64,000 nt of DNA from Adiantum capillus-veneris (taxonomy: Eukaryota > Streptophyta > Polypodiopsida > Polypodiales > Pteridaceae): the NCBI GenBank assembly GCA_014529385.2, contig CM043949.1:147289850-147353849 (forward strand), in the 5' to 3' direction. Position 1 is the stretch's first letter; the number at the start of each line of letters is the position of its first letter. A program made the translations under genes and the position numbers. Below the pieces are notes generated by a model that was not told where the DNA came from, ran no database searches, and was given only the letters and a program-made list of their open reading frames with translations. Shown in pieces: positions 21,660-32,013 of this stretch.

Positions 21660-22700
21660 CTAGCTCCTACTGATAGCTGTTTTTTGGCTCTCCGAGATTT
21701 CCATAGTGACCTACCTCACCCTACCAAAATCACCTAAACATTGTGGCTATCCCTACCATTTCATTGTACATAGGCACGTGTGACTTAGAGGACTTTCCCC
21801 ATATCTTCTTAAAACTCTCAGCTAACTAGTCATTGGGTTAGTTGAGTCAAATAAATAAATAAAAGAAAAAACAAAAATATATTATGGCTCATTTGTGTGT
21901 AAATATTTCATTGTATATAGGGTCTAGATATAGGGATTTTTATTATAATTATTTTGATATTTATTTAAATATTTCTGTTTAGATGTGTGTTATTTACCTA
22001 AGTATGGTATGTATATTTACTCACCATTAACATGATCTTTTTGTATTCTATAAAAAATTATTTCATGCAATCTTCTCTTATTTTTGTGTGAATCTACTCC
22101 AAGGAAAAACCTCAAAAAAATACCTTTTACCATCAGTCATTGCCTTTCACTATATTCCTATTTTCTACAGGTATCTTTTCTTTATCTCTTGTAAATAAAT
22201 ATATATCAATAAAAACAAATGAGGGCCCTCCTCATTTGATTCCCTAAATTTTCATATATCTATTTTTTTAATACATAGCCCACACTATTTTAGATTCCAT
22301 GAATTGTTTATATATACTAAACTCTCTTTTTCCATCATATCCATATATTATATTTATGTATAATCCACAACCATGCATACTTTCAAACCCCTAAGAATCA
22401 ATTAGGTCATGCTCTCGTGCAAGGAGGGGCTCACTTTTGGAGCCATATGCAAATTCAACAAAAGGGGGGCCACTGAAGACTTTTTTGTGAAGAAAATTAG
22501 GCATTTTGGTGGTTTTTTTATATCCATCTCCACTTCAAATTTGAAGTGGTGGTTCAGAGAAAAAGTGTGGACCAAGAGCTGAATAATCACCTCACAAAAA
22601 CTTTGAAGATTCTTGGAGCTACCACCGGTGAGGTATGATTTTTTGAGTGGACCTCAGTTTGTCCACTTTTCTCACAAGTAGCCCATAGTCTTCTTTCACC
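21660..22700 (+). other. Gene-free AT-rich stretch, possible LTR remnant at its right end
   Basis: No gene is visible. From about 22430 to 22670 (TTGGAGCTACCACCGG, then GAGTGGACCTCAGTTTGTCC) the sequence loosely resembles family A LTR sequence near 3660-3720 (TTTGGAGCCACGG, then AGTGGACCCCAGTCTGCCC). This may be a remnant of a distantly related LTR. Confidence 0.35.
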
Positions 22701-22705
22701 TCTTT

Positions 22706-22706
<1 letters not shown>

Positions 22707-22737
<31 letters not shown>
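22707..22737 (+). repeat. (CA)n microsatellite
   Basis: About 31 bases of CA repeat. Confidence 0.93.
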
Positions 22738-22739
<2 letters not shown>

Positions 22740-23270
22740 ATTCCTCTCCATCTCTCACTCAAACCTACAACTTTCATGCCTTTTTTCATCTTCTTCACCA
22801 TTCCCATCTCTCCCTTACTCCATAGCTCAAAATTATCATCTCTATACACATATAGCTCAATTTCTCTATTTAGAATCAAACTCAAATTACCATAAACTCT
22901 TTCAAGCTTTCACAAAAAGAGAAGAAATCAACAAATAATCAAGCTCAATCTCTACAGAAGGAGGAGTTTGATCATGGAAACATTTAACTTTTCCATGGTC
23001 GCAAGAACTACACCAACAGAGTTCTACAACCGCTCATTCGTTGGAGGAGATAGGTGGAAAATTTCCTTTCCATCTTGCGGTTTTCATCAAATCATATATA
23101 TTCTCATTCTTATCTTACTCTTTATCATTTTATAAATCATGTAATGCACCTTGAGTGAATGTGCCACTGTAATTTTAACCCATCCTACTAACTACAAACT
23201 ACTAATGCTAACCACTAACATACTAACACAAAATATACATTGACCTAACCATAAAAGACACCTCACCTCA
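22738..23270 (+). other. Gene-free stretch
   Basis: Pyrimidine-rich to 22900, then AT-rich. No open frame or repeat was recognised. Confidence 0.5.
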
Positions 23271-23285
23271 AGACATGTACATAAT

Positions 23286-23322
<37 letters not shown>

Positions 23323-23399
23323 TCCTTAAAACTCTACTTTCACCTTATCTACCATCAATAATGCTCTCCTTTGAGTCCATATCCAGACATGTACATAAT

Positions 23400-23442
<43 letters not shown>

Positions 23443-23504
23443 TCCTTAAAACTCTACTTTCACCTTATCTACCATCAATAATGCTCTCTTTTGAGCCCAT
23501 ATCC
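23271..23504 (+). repeat. Tandem duplication (114 and 120 bp) around (CT)n runs
   Basis: AGACATGTACATAATAACTC opens both units (23271 and 23385). Both continue through a CT run and TACCATCAATAATGCTCTC. The units differ mainly in CT run length. A third partial start (AGACAAAG) follows at 23505. Confidence 0.93.
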
Positions 23505-23559
23505 AGACAAAGAAGGCCCGCAATGTTTTGATATTCAGAAAAAAGCATAATCCTGATTT

Positions 23560-24436
23560 GTTAGCTTGTAAATCAGTATTTACAATAATCTTAATGAGAG
23601 GCCTCCAACCTATAAATAGGCCCCTCTCCTTCTTTTAGATAATCCCCAATATCTCACATAGCACCCTAATAAACTATGCGCAAGGAGAGACTTAAGCGTA
23701 GCAACCACTTTGTGAGCTTCACTTTTGGCGTGAGAGAAGCTTTCAAGCTACACATCACAAGTAAGAGATCATGAGTTCAAAATCTCAAAACTACTATTGT
23801 ATATGTTTCTCCATCATCAATAAATTGAGGGGTGCATCAAAGGCATGATTTGACGTTCAAATATTCGTCCTTCCACTTGTGCAATATGGTTTGGTGAATT
23901 CAAGGTGACTTGTGTATTTTAAGTTTCTATCATTTGATCGTTAGTGTGTTTTCATCGCCAATTTTGTGTCCATTGTAAGAGGGTATTGTGGTGAGAGGTC
24001 TCCCACACCCTAAGACAATGTGTGTGTGTTGGCAATGTTTAGCATTCACTAAACATTGATTTAGTTTTGTACAAGCTCTATGATAGTATCGTAACGAACC
24101 ATCTCCATTTGTAAGGCACAAACAAGGTATTATGCAAGTTCCATTCCTCTCTCTCTTCATTTTGATCTAGCTCTCTTTGCTCCATTTGGTGTGAGTCTTG
24201 GTGTGAGTTTTCTTGTGTGTGTTTTGTGGAGCATCTTCTTGGTTGTGACAAAATCTCTCTTGCGTCATAGTTCGTATACCATAACTAGGTGGTGCCTCTA
24301 TTTTGTTTGGGTTTGGCTGTGGGTTTGTTGTTGTGGTGTGCTTCCGGTTGCCCCAACCCCAATTGAGCAGCATGGGAGCCTTGAGGGGTGTTTAGAGGTC
24401 GCCTCTTTTGTTGCCCGTCGCCCCGGACCGCCTCAT
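23560..24436 (+). repeat. LTR-like segment of a collapsed retroelement
   Basis: A TATA box (TATAAATAGG at 23611-23620) lies in CCTCCAACCTATAAATAGGCC. About 830 bases downstream is a TTTGGTGCCCCCACC string (near 24438-24452) that could be a primer site. Its 3' part (24063-24416) is duplicated directly at about 25000-25345. Together this suggests a 5' LTR. The 5' boundary is not sharp. Confidence 0.45.
23611..23618 (+). promoter_or_regulatory. TATA box of LTR-like segment
   Basis: TATAAATA in a CCAACCTATAAATAGGCCCC context, typical of plant LTR promoters. Function is inferred. Confidence 0.5.
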
Positions 24437-24738
24437 ATTTGGTGCCCCCACCACTGAGGATGACTTTGTGCTTATTGTTGTTTATGCTTGAATTTTAGAA
24501 TAATCAAGTAGATTGTATGAATCATGAGAACTTGTATAACCCAGTTTAATTCAAGACAACAGAAATTGATCTAGAATATGGTTTGGATTAGCATAACACA
24601 AGAAAGGAAAAATATTTTCACACAAGAATCTATAATTCATGTTGAAAGGCCTTTCAAAACTTTGTGTGGTTAGTTGATGTCACAAGAAAAAATGATTGTT
24701 TGGAACTAATGTTTGTGTGGTTCTAACATTGAGAGACT

Positions 24739-24930
24739 ATGACACACTATATCTTTGAGGATATCCCAAACGTCTTTGGGAATTTAGAAGAAGATGTTGA
24801 TGATGTTCTTGATGATTTTAAAATGATTTGTCATACCCGTGGTAAAAGGGATGACATTGAAAAAGGAGATTTTTTGTTGTTATGCCTTAGAGGCAATGTT
24901 GAGCAATGGCTTTGGAGTATGTCTTCTTAG
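24739..24930 (+). pseudogene. Probable retrotransposon gag fragment
   Basis: A 63-codon open stretch (MTHYIFEDIPNVFGNLEEDV, later LLCLRGNVEQWLWSM). The pattern of an acidic segment, a basic KRDD and L-x-G-x-V-x-x-W-L resembles the retrotransposon gag fold (LRG.A..W). It sits about 300 bases after the LTR-like segment, as gag would. It ends at TAG 24928-24930 and the rest of the element is missing. Confidence 0.45.
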
Positions 24931-24999
24931 ATTGAAATGGATATACACAAATTTCCAAAGCTTTGAATACCAGATTATCTAAAGTTTCAACAACGAGTT

Positions 25000-25390
25000 T
25001 TGTACAAGCTCTACAATAGCATCGTAACGGACCATCTCCATTTGCAACTCACAAACAAGGTATAACGCAAGTTCCATTCCTCTCTTTCTTCGTTTTTCTC
25101 TAGCTATCTCTACTCCATTTGGTGCGAGTCTTGGTGTGAGGTTGCTTGTGTGTGTTTTGTGGTGCATCTTCTTGGTTGTGACAAAATCTCTCTCGCGTCC
25201 TAGTTTGCATACCATAACTAGGTGGTGCCTCTATCTTTTTTGGGTTTGGATGTGGGTTTGTTGTTGTGTTGTGCTTGTGGTTGCCCCATCCCCAATTGAG
25301 CAGCACGTGAGCCTTGAGGGGTGTTTAGAGGTCGCCTCTCTTGTTGCCTGCCACGAACCACCTCACTACAATGATGGCTCACCCCCCCTT
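25000..25390 (+). repeat. Direct repeat of 24063-24416 (second LTR part)
   Basis: TTTTGTACAAGCTCTA, CCATTTGGTG, TTCTTGGTTGTGACAAAATC and CTTGAGGGGTGTTTAGAGGT occur in the same order as at 24063-24416. It starts in mid-LTR, which fits an internal deletion that removed pol and the first half of the 3' LTR. Confidence 0.7.
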
Positions 25391-25423
25391 GTGTAGGGAT
25401 GTGCTTTGACTTTATGGAACACA

Positions 25424-25590
25424 TCAAGCCCCTCAAGCACCTTAGTCATGGAGAACCTTATCACCTTAGTCAGTTAGCACCTCAAGCACCTTAGTCAGCA
25501 ATCATGACAAACACTTCAAGCACCTTAGTCAGAAAGCACGACAAGCACCTCAAGACCTTAGTCAGCAAGCATGACAAGTACCTCAAGCTT
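25424..25590 (+). repeat. Degenerate minisatellite (CACCTCAAGCACCTTAGTCA-type)
   Basis: CTCAAGCACCTTAGTCA and variants (CTTCAAGCACCTTAGTCAG, CTCAAGACCTTAGTCAGC) repeat at least four times with AGCA(T/C)GACAA spacers, at a period of roughly 35-45 bases. Confidence 0.7.
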
Positions 25591-25599
25591 GGGTCGGGT

Positions 25600-26289
25600 T
25601 CCCACCTCAAGAACAACCCTAGCTTGCCTAAGATCAAAGGAATTTTAACACTAACCTTTGGAGGTATTTAATGAAGCTAACTCTAAGGTCGTTAAGCTCC
25701 ATTAGCTAGACTTTCTCTTTGACAAACCATCTCTTTCTTGGACCCCTTTAACTTTGGCCCCATGTTGAGATAGATCCATAAGAACATGTCAATATTCTAA
25801 CCCTTGCTCTCATTTATTCTCCCACATTAAATGATCAATTTAATATGAAAAAAACATTTGGGTTGGTTAGATATTCAATTTTTTGACATCACCTCTCTCT
25901 TGAAATCATGGTCGTTCTCGCCTATAAGGTAGAAGAGATAAAGTCTTAGTCATTAGTCAATGTTCCATAGCGGGTAGAGGATCCCTTTTCACCCTATGCC
26001 ATCATTCCAAGATGGATGAATAATCCATTTGGTGCTTGGGAGATGTAGCTGCCGCAAGCATGTATGCTCTTTAGCCCATTTCATTCTCTCAAAGTAGAGT
26101 GACAAATTCTTCTTGGTGTTTGAGAGACGTCGTCATCACAAACATATTCTAAGAATGCATACTACTTCAACTTGTGCACAATAAAAAGTGAATTAGTCTT
26201 ATAAGACAAAAACATTGGTCATTTAAAAGAAACATGTACATTTTCTTACTCTAATGAGCATTGTAAGCATTATCAAGGTTCATACTATC
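25600..26289 (+). other. Gene-free stretch
   Basis: No gene or repeat family was recognised between the minisatellite and the family C chromovirus remains. Confidence 0.5.
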
Positions 26290-26720
26290 CTTAAGATGTA
26301 TTCCTGCATCCATCTAGCATCTTCAAAAGGATAATTTTGGAACTTAAGAAGATATCCTTGGATAATCTTACCATGTTGTAGTACCTTGTCTTCATGCCGA
26401 AGGATAGCTTTGGGTTGTAGCACCTCTTCTTGGTCTTTGATTTCTAGAGGGTCTTCAATAATTGGTTCACTTGGTGGCTATCCTTTGTAGGGCTTAAGTA
26501 GGCTCACATGAAAAGCATTATGTATTAGCCAATGGTTGGGCAGCTGGAGTTGATAAGCCACCTCATTGATTCGCTTCAAGATTTGAAAAGGACCATAGTA
26601 TTTTTTTTGCTAGTTTAGCATAATACTTTTGATGGCACGTAGGATTTTTGCCTGTCGTTTGCCTCAATCGAGCCTTGGGAAACTTGAGTAAGACCCAATC
26701 ATTTTCTTTGAATGTTAAGG
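26290..26720 (-). pseudogene. Family C integrase C-terminus and chromodomain-like tail
   Basis: Minus-strand reading across frames gives the stereotyped integrase tail ([37 protein letters not shown]), then ILRHEDKVLQHGKIIQGYLL and FQNYPFEDARWM. The last part follows the chromodomain pattern in which aromatic and hydrophobic residues frame a yLvkW core. Such a domain would steer insertion to marked chromatin. Several stops interrupt it. Confidence 0.75.
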
Positions 26721-27426
26721 TGCTTATGTGCTTATCCGCATCAATCTTTTGCCTTTGTTGAGAGATGGATACAGCCTCCTTAAATTTTGGAAAGATTCTT
26801 GTACGTCACGGCTATACTCATCAGCAACAAAGATCTTCCCATGTACGTTAAGTAGCAAGGGACTTTTAGGTCTTCCCTCTATGATCTCAAAAGGTGCTTT
26901 TTTCATAGAAGGAGGACATTATTTTTGCACACATACTCTACAAGGGGTAATTACTTCTCCCATTGTGAGCATTTATCACTTTTGTAACATAAGTCTTTAG
27001 TAGATTGAGTATCATAAGATTGGCTATCTCACTTTGGCCATCTGTTTGTGGATGATAGGCCGAAGAAAAATTCAATCTTGTACCTAGATTTTCAAAGAGA
27101 CCTTTTCAAAAATTACTGGTCATTCTAGGATCTCTATCTGACACGATGGATGTTGGCAATCCATAGTGTTTGAAAATCTGAGATATGAAGAGTTTTTCCA
27201 TTTGGTGTGCCTTAATAGTCTTTTTGACAGGAATAAAATGTGCTTGCTTGCTTAACCTTTTGACTATTATCTATATTCCTGTATTCCCATGGATAGACTT
27301 GGGTAATCCAAAGATAAAATCCATGGATATACTCTCCCATGGTAAATTAGGGATTGGCTAGAGTAATCCAAGTTTCTTCCCTCTATCATACTTGGTCTTT
27401 TGGCATACCACACATTTTGAAACATA
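26721..27426 (-). pseudogene. Family C integrase catalytic core
   Basis: All three catalytic positions can be read on the minus strand across frames: Asp in SMDFIFGLPKS (near 27300-27330), Asp in IVSDRDPR (near 27122-27150) and Glu in YHPQTDGQSE (near 27025-27058). The 60-codon stretch 26724-26906 (MKKAPFEIIEGRPKSP) is the region after the core (SPFEIVYG in relatives). Stops and shifts lie between the motifs. Confidence 0.8.
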
Positions 27427-27633
27427 CTATTGTATGCCCACTTTCATGGTAGGCCAATAGAAGTACGTATCTTCTCCTTGAAGTGTAGGGTGAATGCCTC
27501 TATGCCCCACATAGAGAGGAGCATGGGATTCATACATGACTTTCTCACAAAGGGAGTGGGTAATACAGCATATTTCCATGGAGAAGATAATCATCCTACA
27601 AGGTGATTGGTTCTTCTTTCTTCCCCAATGCAA
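27427..27633 (-). pseudogene. Family C integrase H2C2 zinc domain
   Basis: ESHAPLYVGHRGIHPTLQ holds the H...H pair (H-x3-4-GH form), and YFYWPTMKVGIQ corresponds to the yyWp.m..di block. The Cys pair follows on the minus strand below 27427. The frame ends at a stop after VGIQ. Confidence 0.78.
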
Positions 27634-27708
27634 GGGCTGACATTATGTCTTTAAAGTCAGGGTCATTAGCATACTCATCTATCTTAGAAGATAGATCATT
27701 TTGAGTTT

Positions 27709-27975
27709 CTATAGACACCGCATTAACTTCTGGTTATTGTCGTGAAAGTGCATCGGCCACTTGATTGTGCTTATCAACAATGTAAACAATATGAAATAAA
27801 TTTGTGCAAGAAAATTTGCGCACCTCATTTGTTTATCGGAAAGCTTGGTTTGCATCATGAAGTACTTGAGACTTAGGTGGTCCGCTTGAAAAATAAATGG
27901 AGTCTCTAGTAAATAGTGCTTCCATGTGTCTAGGGCATATAGAGCATCTAAAAGCTCTTTTTTGTATATGCCCAA
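27709..27975 (-). pseudogene. Family C RNase H fragment
   Basis: YKKELLDALYALDTWKHYLL and FIFQADHLSLKYFM match the gypsy RNase H block YEKELLAIV.A...WRHYL and F.i.TDH.sLkyl. The catalytic Asp of TDH is kept as ADH. The region downstream corresponds to R...W...L at the RNase H end. Confidence 0.82.
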
Positions 27976-28099
27976 GACTCATTCATCGGCATTGAGCCTT
28001 TGGCTGTCATATGCTATGGCATACCCTTCTTGAAGCAAGACTGCTCCAAGGCATTCACCACAAGCATCACATTGGACCTCAAATGGATTTGAGAGATTT

Positions 28100-28483
28100 G
28101 GAAGCATAAGGACTGGTTGGGAGGTAAGCTTCTCTTAGAGCTTGTCAAAATCATTTTTCTCTTTAGTAGTCCATGAGTACTTAACGTTCTTCGTTGTTAA
28201 GTCATGTAATGGTCTTGCTATTTGAGATAATTTTTCTATGAAGCATCTGTAGTATGCACACATCTGTAGTCTACTGAAGCATGTAGAGCCTTGTAGCTTA
28301 TCAAACAGATATTCTACCCACGTTATGGAAAATTTGATTTTGATAGTGATATGGTTTAGTGCTTGATAATCCACACACATGCGGTATGTACCATCTTTCT
28401 TTTACACTAAAAGGACTAATGAACAAATGGGAGGAGCTAGGCCTCACCATCCCTTCGTCTACCAATTCTTGTACTTGCCTCAT
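28100..28483 (-). pseudogene. Family C reverse transcriptase with deleted catalytic core
   Basis: RT fingers are visible (VQELVDEGMVRPSSS, MCVDYQALNHITIKIKF, then LFDKLQGSTCFSRLQM). At about 28258 the sequence jumps directly to YYRCFIEKLSQIARPLHDLT, which belongs to the thumb/connection. The palm with the Y/F-x-D-D box is missing, a loss of roughly 150 codons compared with other gypsy RTs. This copy cannot encode an active polymerase. Confidence 0.82.
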
Positions 28484-28510
28484 GGTCTCCTCTTGTTGAG
28501 CTTGGGAAAC

Positions 28511-28879
28511 TCAATAAGGAGGCTTGCTAGGCGGTGAGCTTCCTGGTAGGAGCTCAATTTGATGGTCATCATCCCCTTGTTTTGGAGGTAAGTCCATAGG
28601 GATATCATCGATGAACACATCTTGGAATCCATTTAGAAAATTAGACAAGTCTAACTCTTCTTGATTCCTACCATTTACATCTGATGAAACATTAGGACCT
28701 TTTAGGGACTCTTTGACAAACATCATGTACGTAGAAACCGAGCTTTTCATTGATTTGTCAAAAGCAAGAGAATTTAGAAGTGGTATAGTACAACCAGACT
28801 CACTAGCATCTATAGACATGCTCTTTTTCCTGTAGGTAAAGTAGATTCTCCTTTCAGGGAACTTCATGTTGGCAGCCAT
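28511..28879 (-). pseudogene. Family C protease-RT linker
   Basis: A 123-codon minus-strand stretch without a catalytic motif. Its C-terminal part (FLNGFQDVFIDDIPMDLPPK, then HQIELLPGSSPPSKPPY) is the conserved segment in front of gypsy RT (F.DvFp...P..LPP.R...H.I.L.PG..P). The N-terminal part is variable in the family. Confidence 0.85.
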
Positions 28880-29490
28880 GCGGTTGAACTATGTGCCCCT
28901 AGGATAACATTCTCATGTTGGAGAGGAGAGATGAAAAAGATTCTTCTTTGTTGATGAAACTTTGGACATGAAGCCTCAACTTCCCAATCAAGGGAGTGAC
29001 AAAGGCTTGCTATCTCTTGAAAGTTGCATCAACAATTACAGTATCTCTCATCTCAAAAGCTTGAATGCCCAACTTAGTGGCCAACTTCATTTTGATATGA
29101 AGTTGTGAGTAGAGCCAGGGTCAAACAAGATGAAGCTATCATGCTCTCTTACCTTTCCCCAAGCATAGGATTGAGGTGATCCTTTGCAATGAGAATCCTC
29201 TTTCAGAGCTTCAATTGTGGAAGCTCTAGGAGTCTCATTGTGGGCATTTCTCTTAGGGCAAGAACAATAGCCATGTCCTTGCTCCCCACACTTAAAACAT
29301 TTGTGGTCCTTAAAAAACGCTTCAAGCTCTTTAGAAGAGAGTTTATTTTTACCTTTGTAAAGTCCCTTCTCCTTGGACCGATTATTGTTGTTGTTGTGGT
29401 TGTTGGAGTTTCCTTGGGAAGAATTTTGGGCATTGTTTTTCCCTTTGCATCAATTTTGTCTTTGCTTTCCATCGACTTGGCATTCCTTCT
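28880..29490 (-). pseudogene. Family C gag zinc knuckle and aspartic protease
   Basis: Minus strand, across frames. The CCHC knuckle CFKCGEQGHGYCSC is read near 29250-29300. A Thr/Asn-rich linker lies upstream of it (29380-29460). The protease motif reads FILFDPGSTHNFIS near 29100-29150: the usual D-S-G is D-P-G here. A stop follows directly. The capsid part of gag is missing, so the fragment begins in the gag C-terminus. Confidence 0.8.
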
Positions 29491-29496
29491 AGCCCC

Positions 29497-29713
29497 TAAA
29501 CTCCACTCTGTTGGACTCTTTGGAGTAGCGCCAACCCTAATGGCACCGATACACGGTCACATAATCTTGCAAAAAACCGCACCTTCTTCCTTCAATTCCT
29601 CGCACACACACATCCATGGAAACCTCAGAGCTTCCATATACTCTCCCAAGTGCAAATTTGAGGAGATAAATCTCTCATTCACTCCTCCACACACTCGAGA
29701 ACAGGACGCGAAT
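29497..29713 (-). repeat. LTR fragment of family D
   Basis: Aligns well with 51676-51882: CTGTTGGACTCTTTGGAGTA, ACACACATCCATGGAAAC and CTCCCAAGTGCAAA occur in the same order. It corresponds to the U3-side end of the family D LTR read on the minus strand. It lies to the left of the family D internal remains (30272-31146), where the 3' LTR of that element would be. The other half of the LTR is replaced by family C sequence. Confidence 0.75.
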
Positions 29714-30271
29714 GTGACGGGACTGCACTAGACCACATAAAGGAACCCTGCTTTTTCCCACACACATGGAGGTGAAAGGCTCATTATTGGCTTCAATAAT
29801 TCTCCCTCAAGTTGAACACTCATGGCACCGTAAGTGATGTGGCAATTTGAAGCATTTTCATACCATTTTTGGCCATTGTTTACCTTTTTGGGCCTAGTTT
29901 TGGCCAATTTTGACCCTCGACGGGCAATTTTCACGAGAAAAATCCCAAACAGATTCCAAAATTTGCAAAATTTTGTATGCTTGATCCTTGATACCAAAGT
30001 CCTTTTCCACATCTCCACATTTAATTTTGGACCACTTCTAGGATGGTGCATGCATCACTACAGATCAGGCACCATAAATAGACAATTAGTGCTTGTGCCA
30101 AACTTCTCGGGCGGGATGAGAGTGCCCACACTTGTCTCTTGCATTATTTACATTCTAGAAAGCTTAAATAGATTCCCTAGAACCAAAATAATCCACCTAG
30201 AACCATATCCATGGCCTTGACACCCTGTCCAGACACGTGCATGTTCCCGAACTGTCGGCATGCAAACATGA
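29714..30271 (+). other. Gene-free stretch
   Basis: No gene was recognised. The sequence lies where RT and integrase of family D should be, so these have been lost or have decayed beyond recognition. Confidence 0.45.
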
Positions 30272-30523
30272 CTATTTACAATTTGTACACGTGCATGTTT
30301 TTAAAAACTTGAAAACACTTTGTAAATCTCCCAAATGCATGTATTTACATATTTTTGTATATATGACCATGCATATATATGCCAAAAGCGGTCTATCATC
30401 ATTTCCAACCCCGTAGGTAGAGCATTTATCGTCATACTCCTTCTTTTCTTTCTCTGTCAAGTCCTCTCCTAACATGATCCTTACATTCACTTTGGTAGTC
30501 TCTACAATACCATCATGCATCAA
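30272..30523 (-). pseudogene. Family D pre-RT segment
   Basis: MMHDGIVETTKVNVRIMLGE and DLTEKEKKEYDDKCSTYG resemble the short stretch between protease and RT of plant gypsy elements (i.lG.dLt..e...y...l..y.dvF). It is followed by no recognisable RT. Placed after 30760-31146 on the same strand, it fits the same element. Confidence 0.55.
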
Positions 30524-30759
30524 TGCTTATTGTTTGAAACTTATCTAATATATATTATATCAGGACATAATTGCATCATGCCTTCCTCTACACTTTCTTC
30601 AGATGACATAGACAAAACATCGCTATCATACGATGTAGTTTTTGTTGAATCAGTTTCTTGCATCTCCAATAGGGACTATATACGGCTCTTGTGTGTCTTC
30701 ATGTTGTAGACAATGGTCCTTCTTTTCTCTTGGGTGGGAATGGTGATCAAGCCCGTACC

Positions 30760-31146
30760 TTAATCTTGCTTAGCATCAAGGGTTATAATCCATGGCCTCC
30801 CTAAAATAATAGGATAAGCATTCTCACCTGCTTGCATCACGTAGCAATCAACCAAGCACTCAATTCCCAATACTTTTATCTTGACATCTTCAGCTATCTC
30901 GAGACGCCTTCCCTTTTTGTGGTGGCCATCCTCATACGGATTGAAGCATTCACTGACATCCTGACACCTGCTTCCTTCATGATAGCCTCGGTCATCACAC
31001 ACACCTGGGCACCACCATCCACATATGCTTGCACTTCTGACTTCTTTCCCCACATAGCTTCAACTATTGGCACCATATCCACCGGGTGAACAACCCTCAA
31101 GGAAGACACAATGCTTTGATGCTCTTTCTTTTTGGAAGGAAGCCGT
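30760..31146 (-). pseudogene. Family D aspartic protease fragment
   Basis: The protease reads on the minus strand as VQAYVDGGAQVCVMTEAIMK, then, after a frameshift near 30900, CYVMQAGENAYPIILGRPWI. The flap/second-half motif I-I-L-G-R-P-W is diagnostic for plant gypsy proteases. The catalytic triplet is D-G-G. It is cut at 31146 by the LTR of family B. The coding sequence continues on the far side of that insertion at 49966. Confidence 0.85.
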
Positions 31147-31269
31147 TGTAAGGACATGGGTCCTATGGGCAAGGCCATTAGCATGGTCGGATAGTGTGTA
31201 TGCTAGAGGGAGGCTATAAGATAGCACGGCTGGGTGGAGACTAGCGCACACATTATCACCGCCTTTTCA
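31147..31269 (+). repeat. 5' LTR of family B (short, about 123 bp)
   Basis: TGTAAGGACATGGGTCCTAT at the left and CCTTTTCA at the right. It matches 49843-49965 with scattered changes, and similarity stops on both sides at the stated ends. It contains a TATAAG string at 31215-31220. A chromovirus LTR this short is unusual. Confidence 0.75.
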
Positions 31270-31270
31270 C

Positions 31271-31282
31271 TAGGATCAAAGC
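31271..31282 (+). other. PBS-like site of family B
   Basis: TAGGATCAAAGC, one base after the LTR end. It matches 9 of 12 positions of the plant tRNA-iMet primer complement (TGGTATCAGAGC). The position supports the LTR boundary; the mismatches fit decay. Confidence 0.6.
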
Positions 31283-31557
31283 TATTTTTGGGAGGAGGCG
31301 AGAAGCGGGTTGCATGTGTGTACGACGTTCTACTTCTCTCCCATGTTTTGTAGACAAGGACGTCTCCGCTGTGCAACAAAAGAAGATAGGCATACTTTAC
31401 TATGCGCAACGCATGGACAAACAACGACAGCCGATCATAGCCGCCCCGTCTATGCCCTCCACATCGGGCGACCAAGGCAAACTCAACAAACTCGAAGGCA
31501 CCAAGGCTTCGAAGGCTTCCATTGGCTGCATGCGTAGGAAGGCCCGCTTAACCCTTG

Positions 31558-31628
31558 CATGAAGGCGGGTTGAACCCACCCCATGAGAGTAAGAGGCCAA
31601 CACTTTACCATCAAGCTATTGACCCTTG
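31558..31628 (-). other. tRNA-derived, SINE-like Pol III promoter boxes in family B leader
   Basis: On the minus strand an A-box-like TAGCTTGATGG (31618-31608) is followed about 30 bases later by a B-box-like GGGTTCAACCC (31577-31567). The spacing is that of a tRNA gene. The acceptor ends do not pair, so it is not a functional tRNA. A tRNA-derived SINE head or a decayed tRNA gene are the likely readings. I did not find a second copy in the window or a clear tail. Confidence 0.4.
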
Positions 31629-32013
31629 TTATACATAACAAGTCTATAACAAGGAAAGATAGCCTACTTGTGTTGAAAGGAAAACTAGAAGGAAAGGGAA
31701 AGCTTCAAACCTCAAGGAAGAAGCTTCACCCTTCCTTTTCACTTCTTGGAGGAAGGCAAGTTTTCCTCCATAATTCTTTTTTTCCTCGAGGAGGTAGCTT
31801 CAAAGTGAATAAAAGCTTTCACAAAGACGATGGGTTTTTGTGAAGAATCAACAAAGGTGTTCTTACAATGAGCGACAAGTGAAGCGCTCAAATTCCCACA
31901 AGGCGAGGTTCGCATGCAACGCAAATCGCGAAGCATACAAAACACAAAAACTTCAATTTCACAAGGTACAAGTTGTCATTTTCTCTCTCTCTTTGCATTA
32001 GTGTGTGTTTACC
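31629..32013 (+). other. Leader region of family B, no gene
   Basis: Untranslated stretch between the SINE-like boxes and the gag ATG. AAGGAAGC-type purine-rich short repeats occur near 31670-31760. No open frame of note. Confidence 0.45.

Larger units (their letters stand above)
26290..29490 (-). mobile_element. Ty3/gypsy chromovirus remnant, family C, minus strand
   Basis: Reading the minus strand from 29490 down: zinc knuckle, protease, RT, RNase H, integrase with H2C2 and DDE, chromodomain-like tail. The order and the tail identify a chromovirus. Many stops, frameshifts and a large internal RT deletion show age. No LTRs were found. Its right end abuts an LTR fragment of family D (29497-29713), and its left end fades near 26290. 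Confidence 0.85.

Noticed and set aside
31558-31628. A functional tRNA gene on the minus strand
   Set aside because: A and B boxes are present but the acceptor ends do not pair and the anticodon arm is not regular. A SINE-like relic is more likely.
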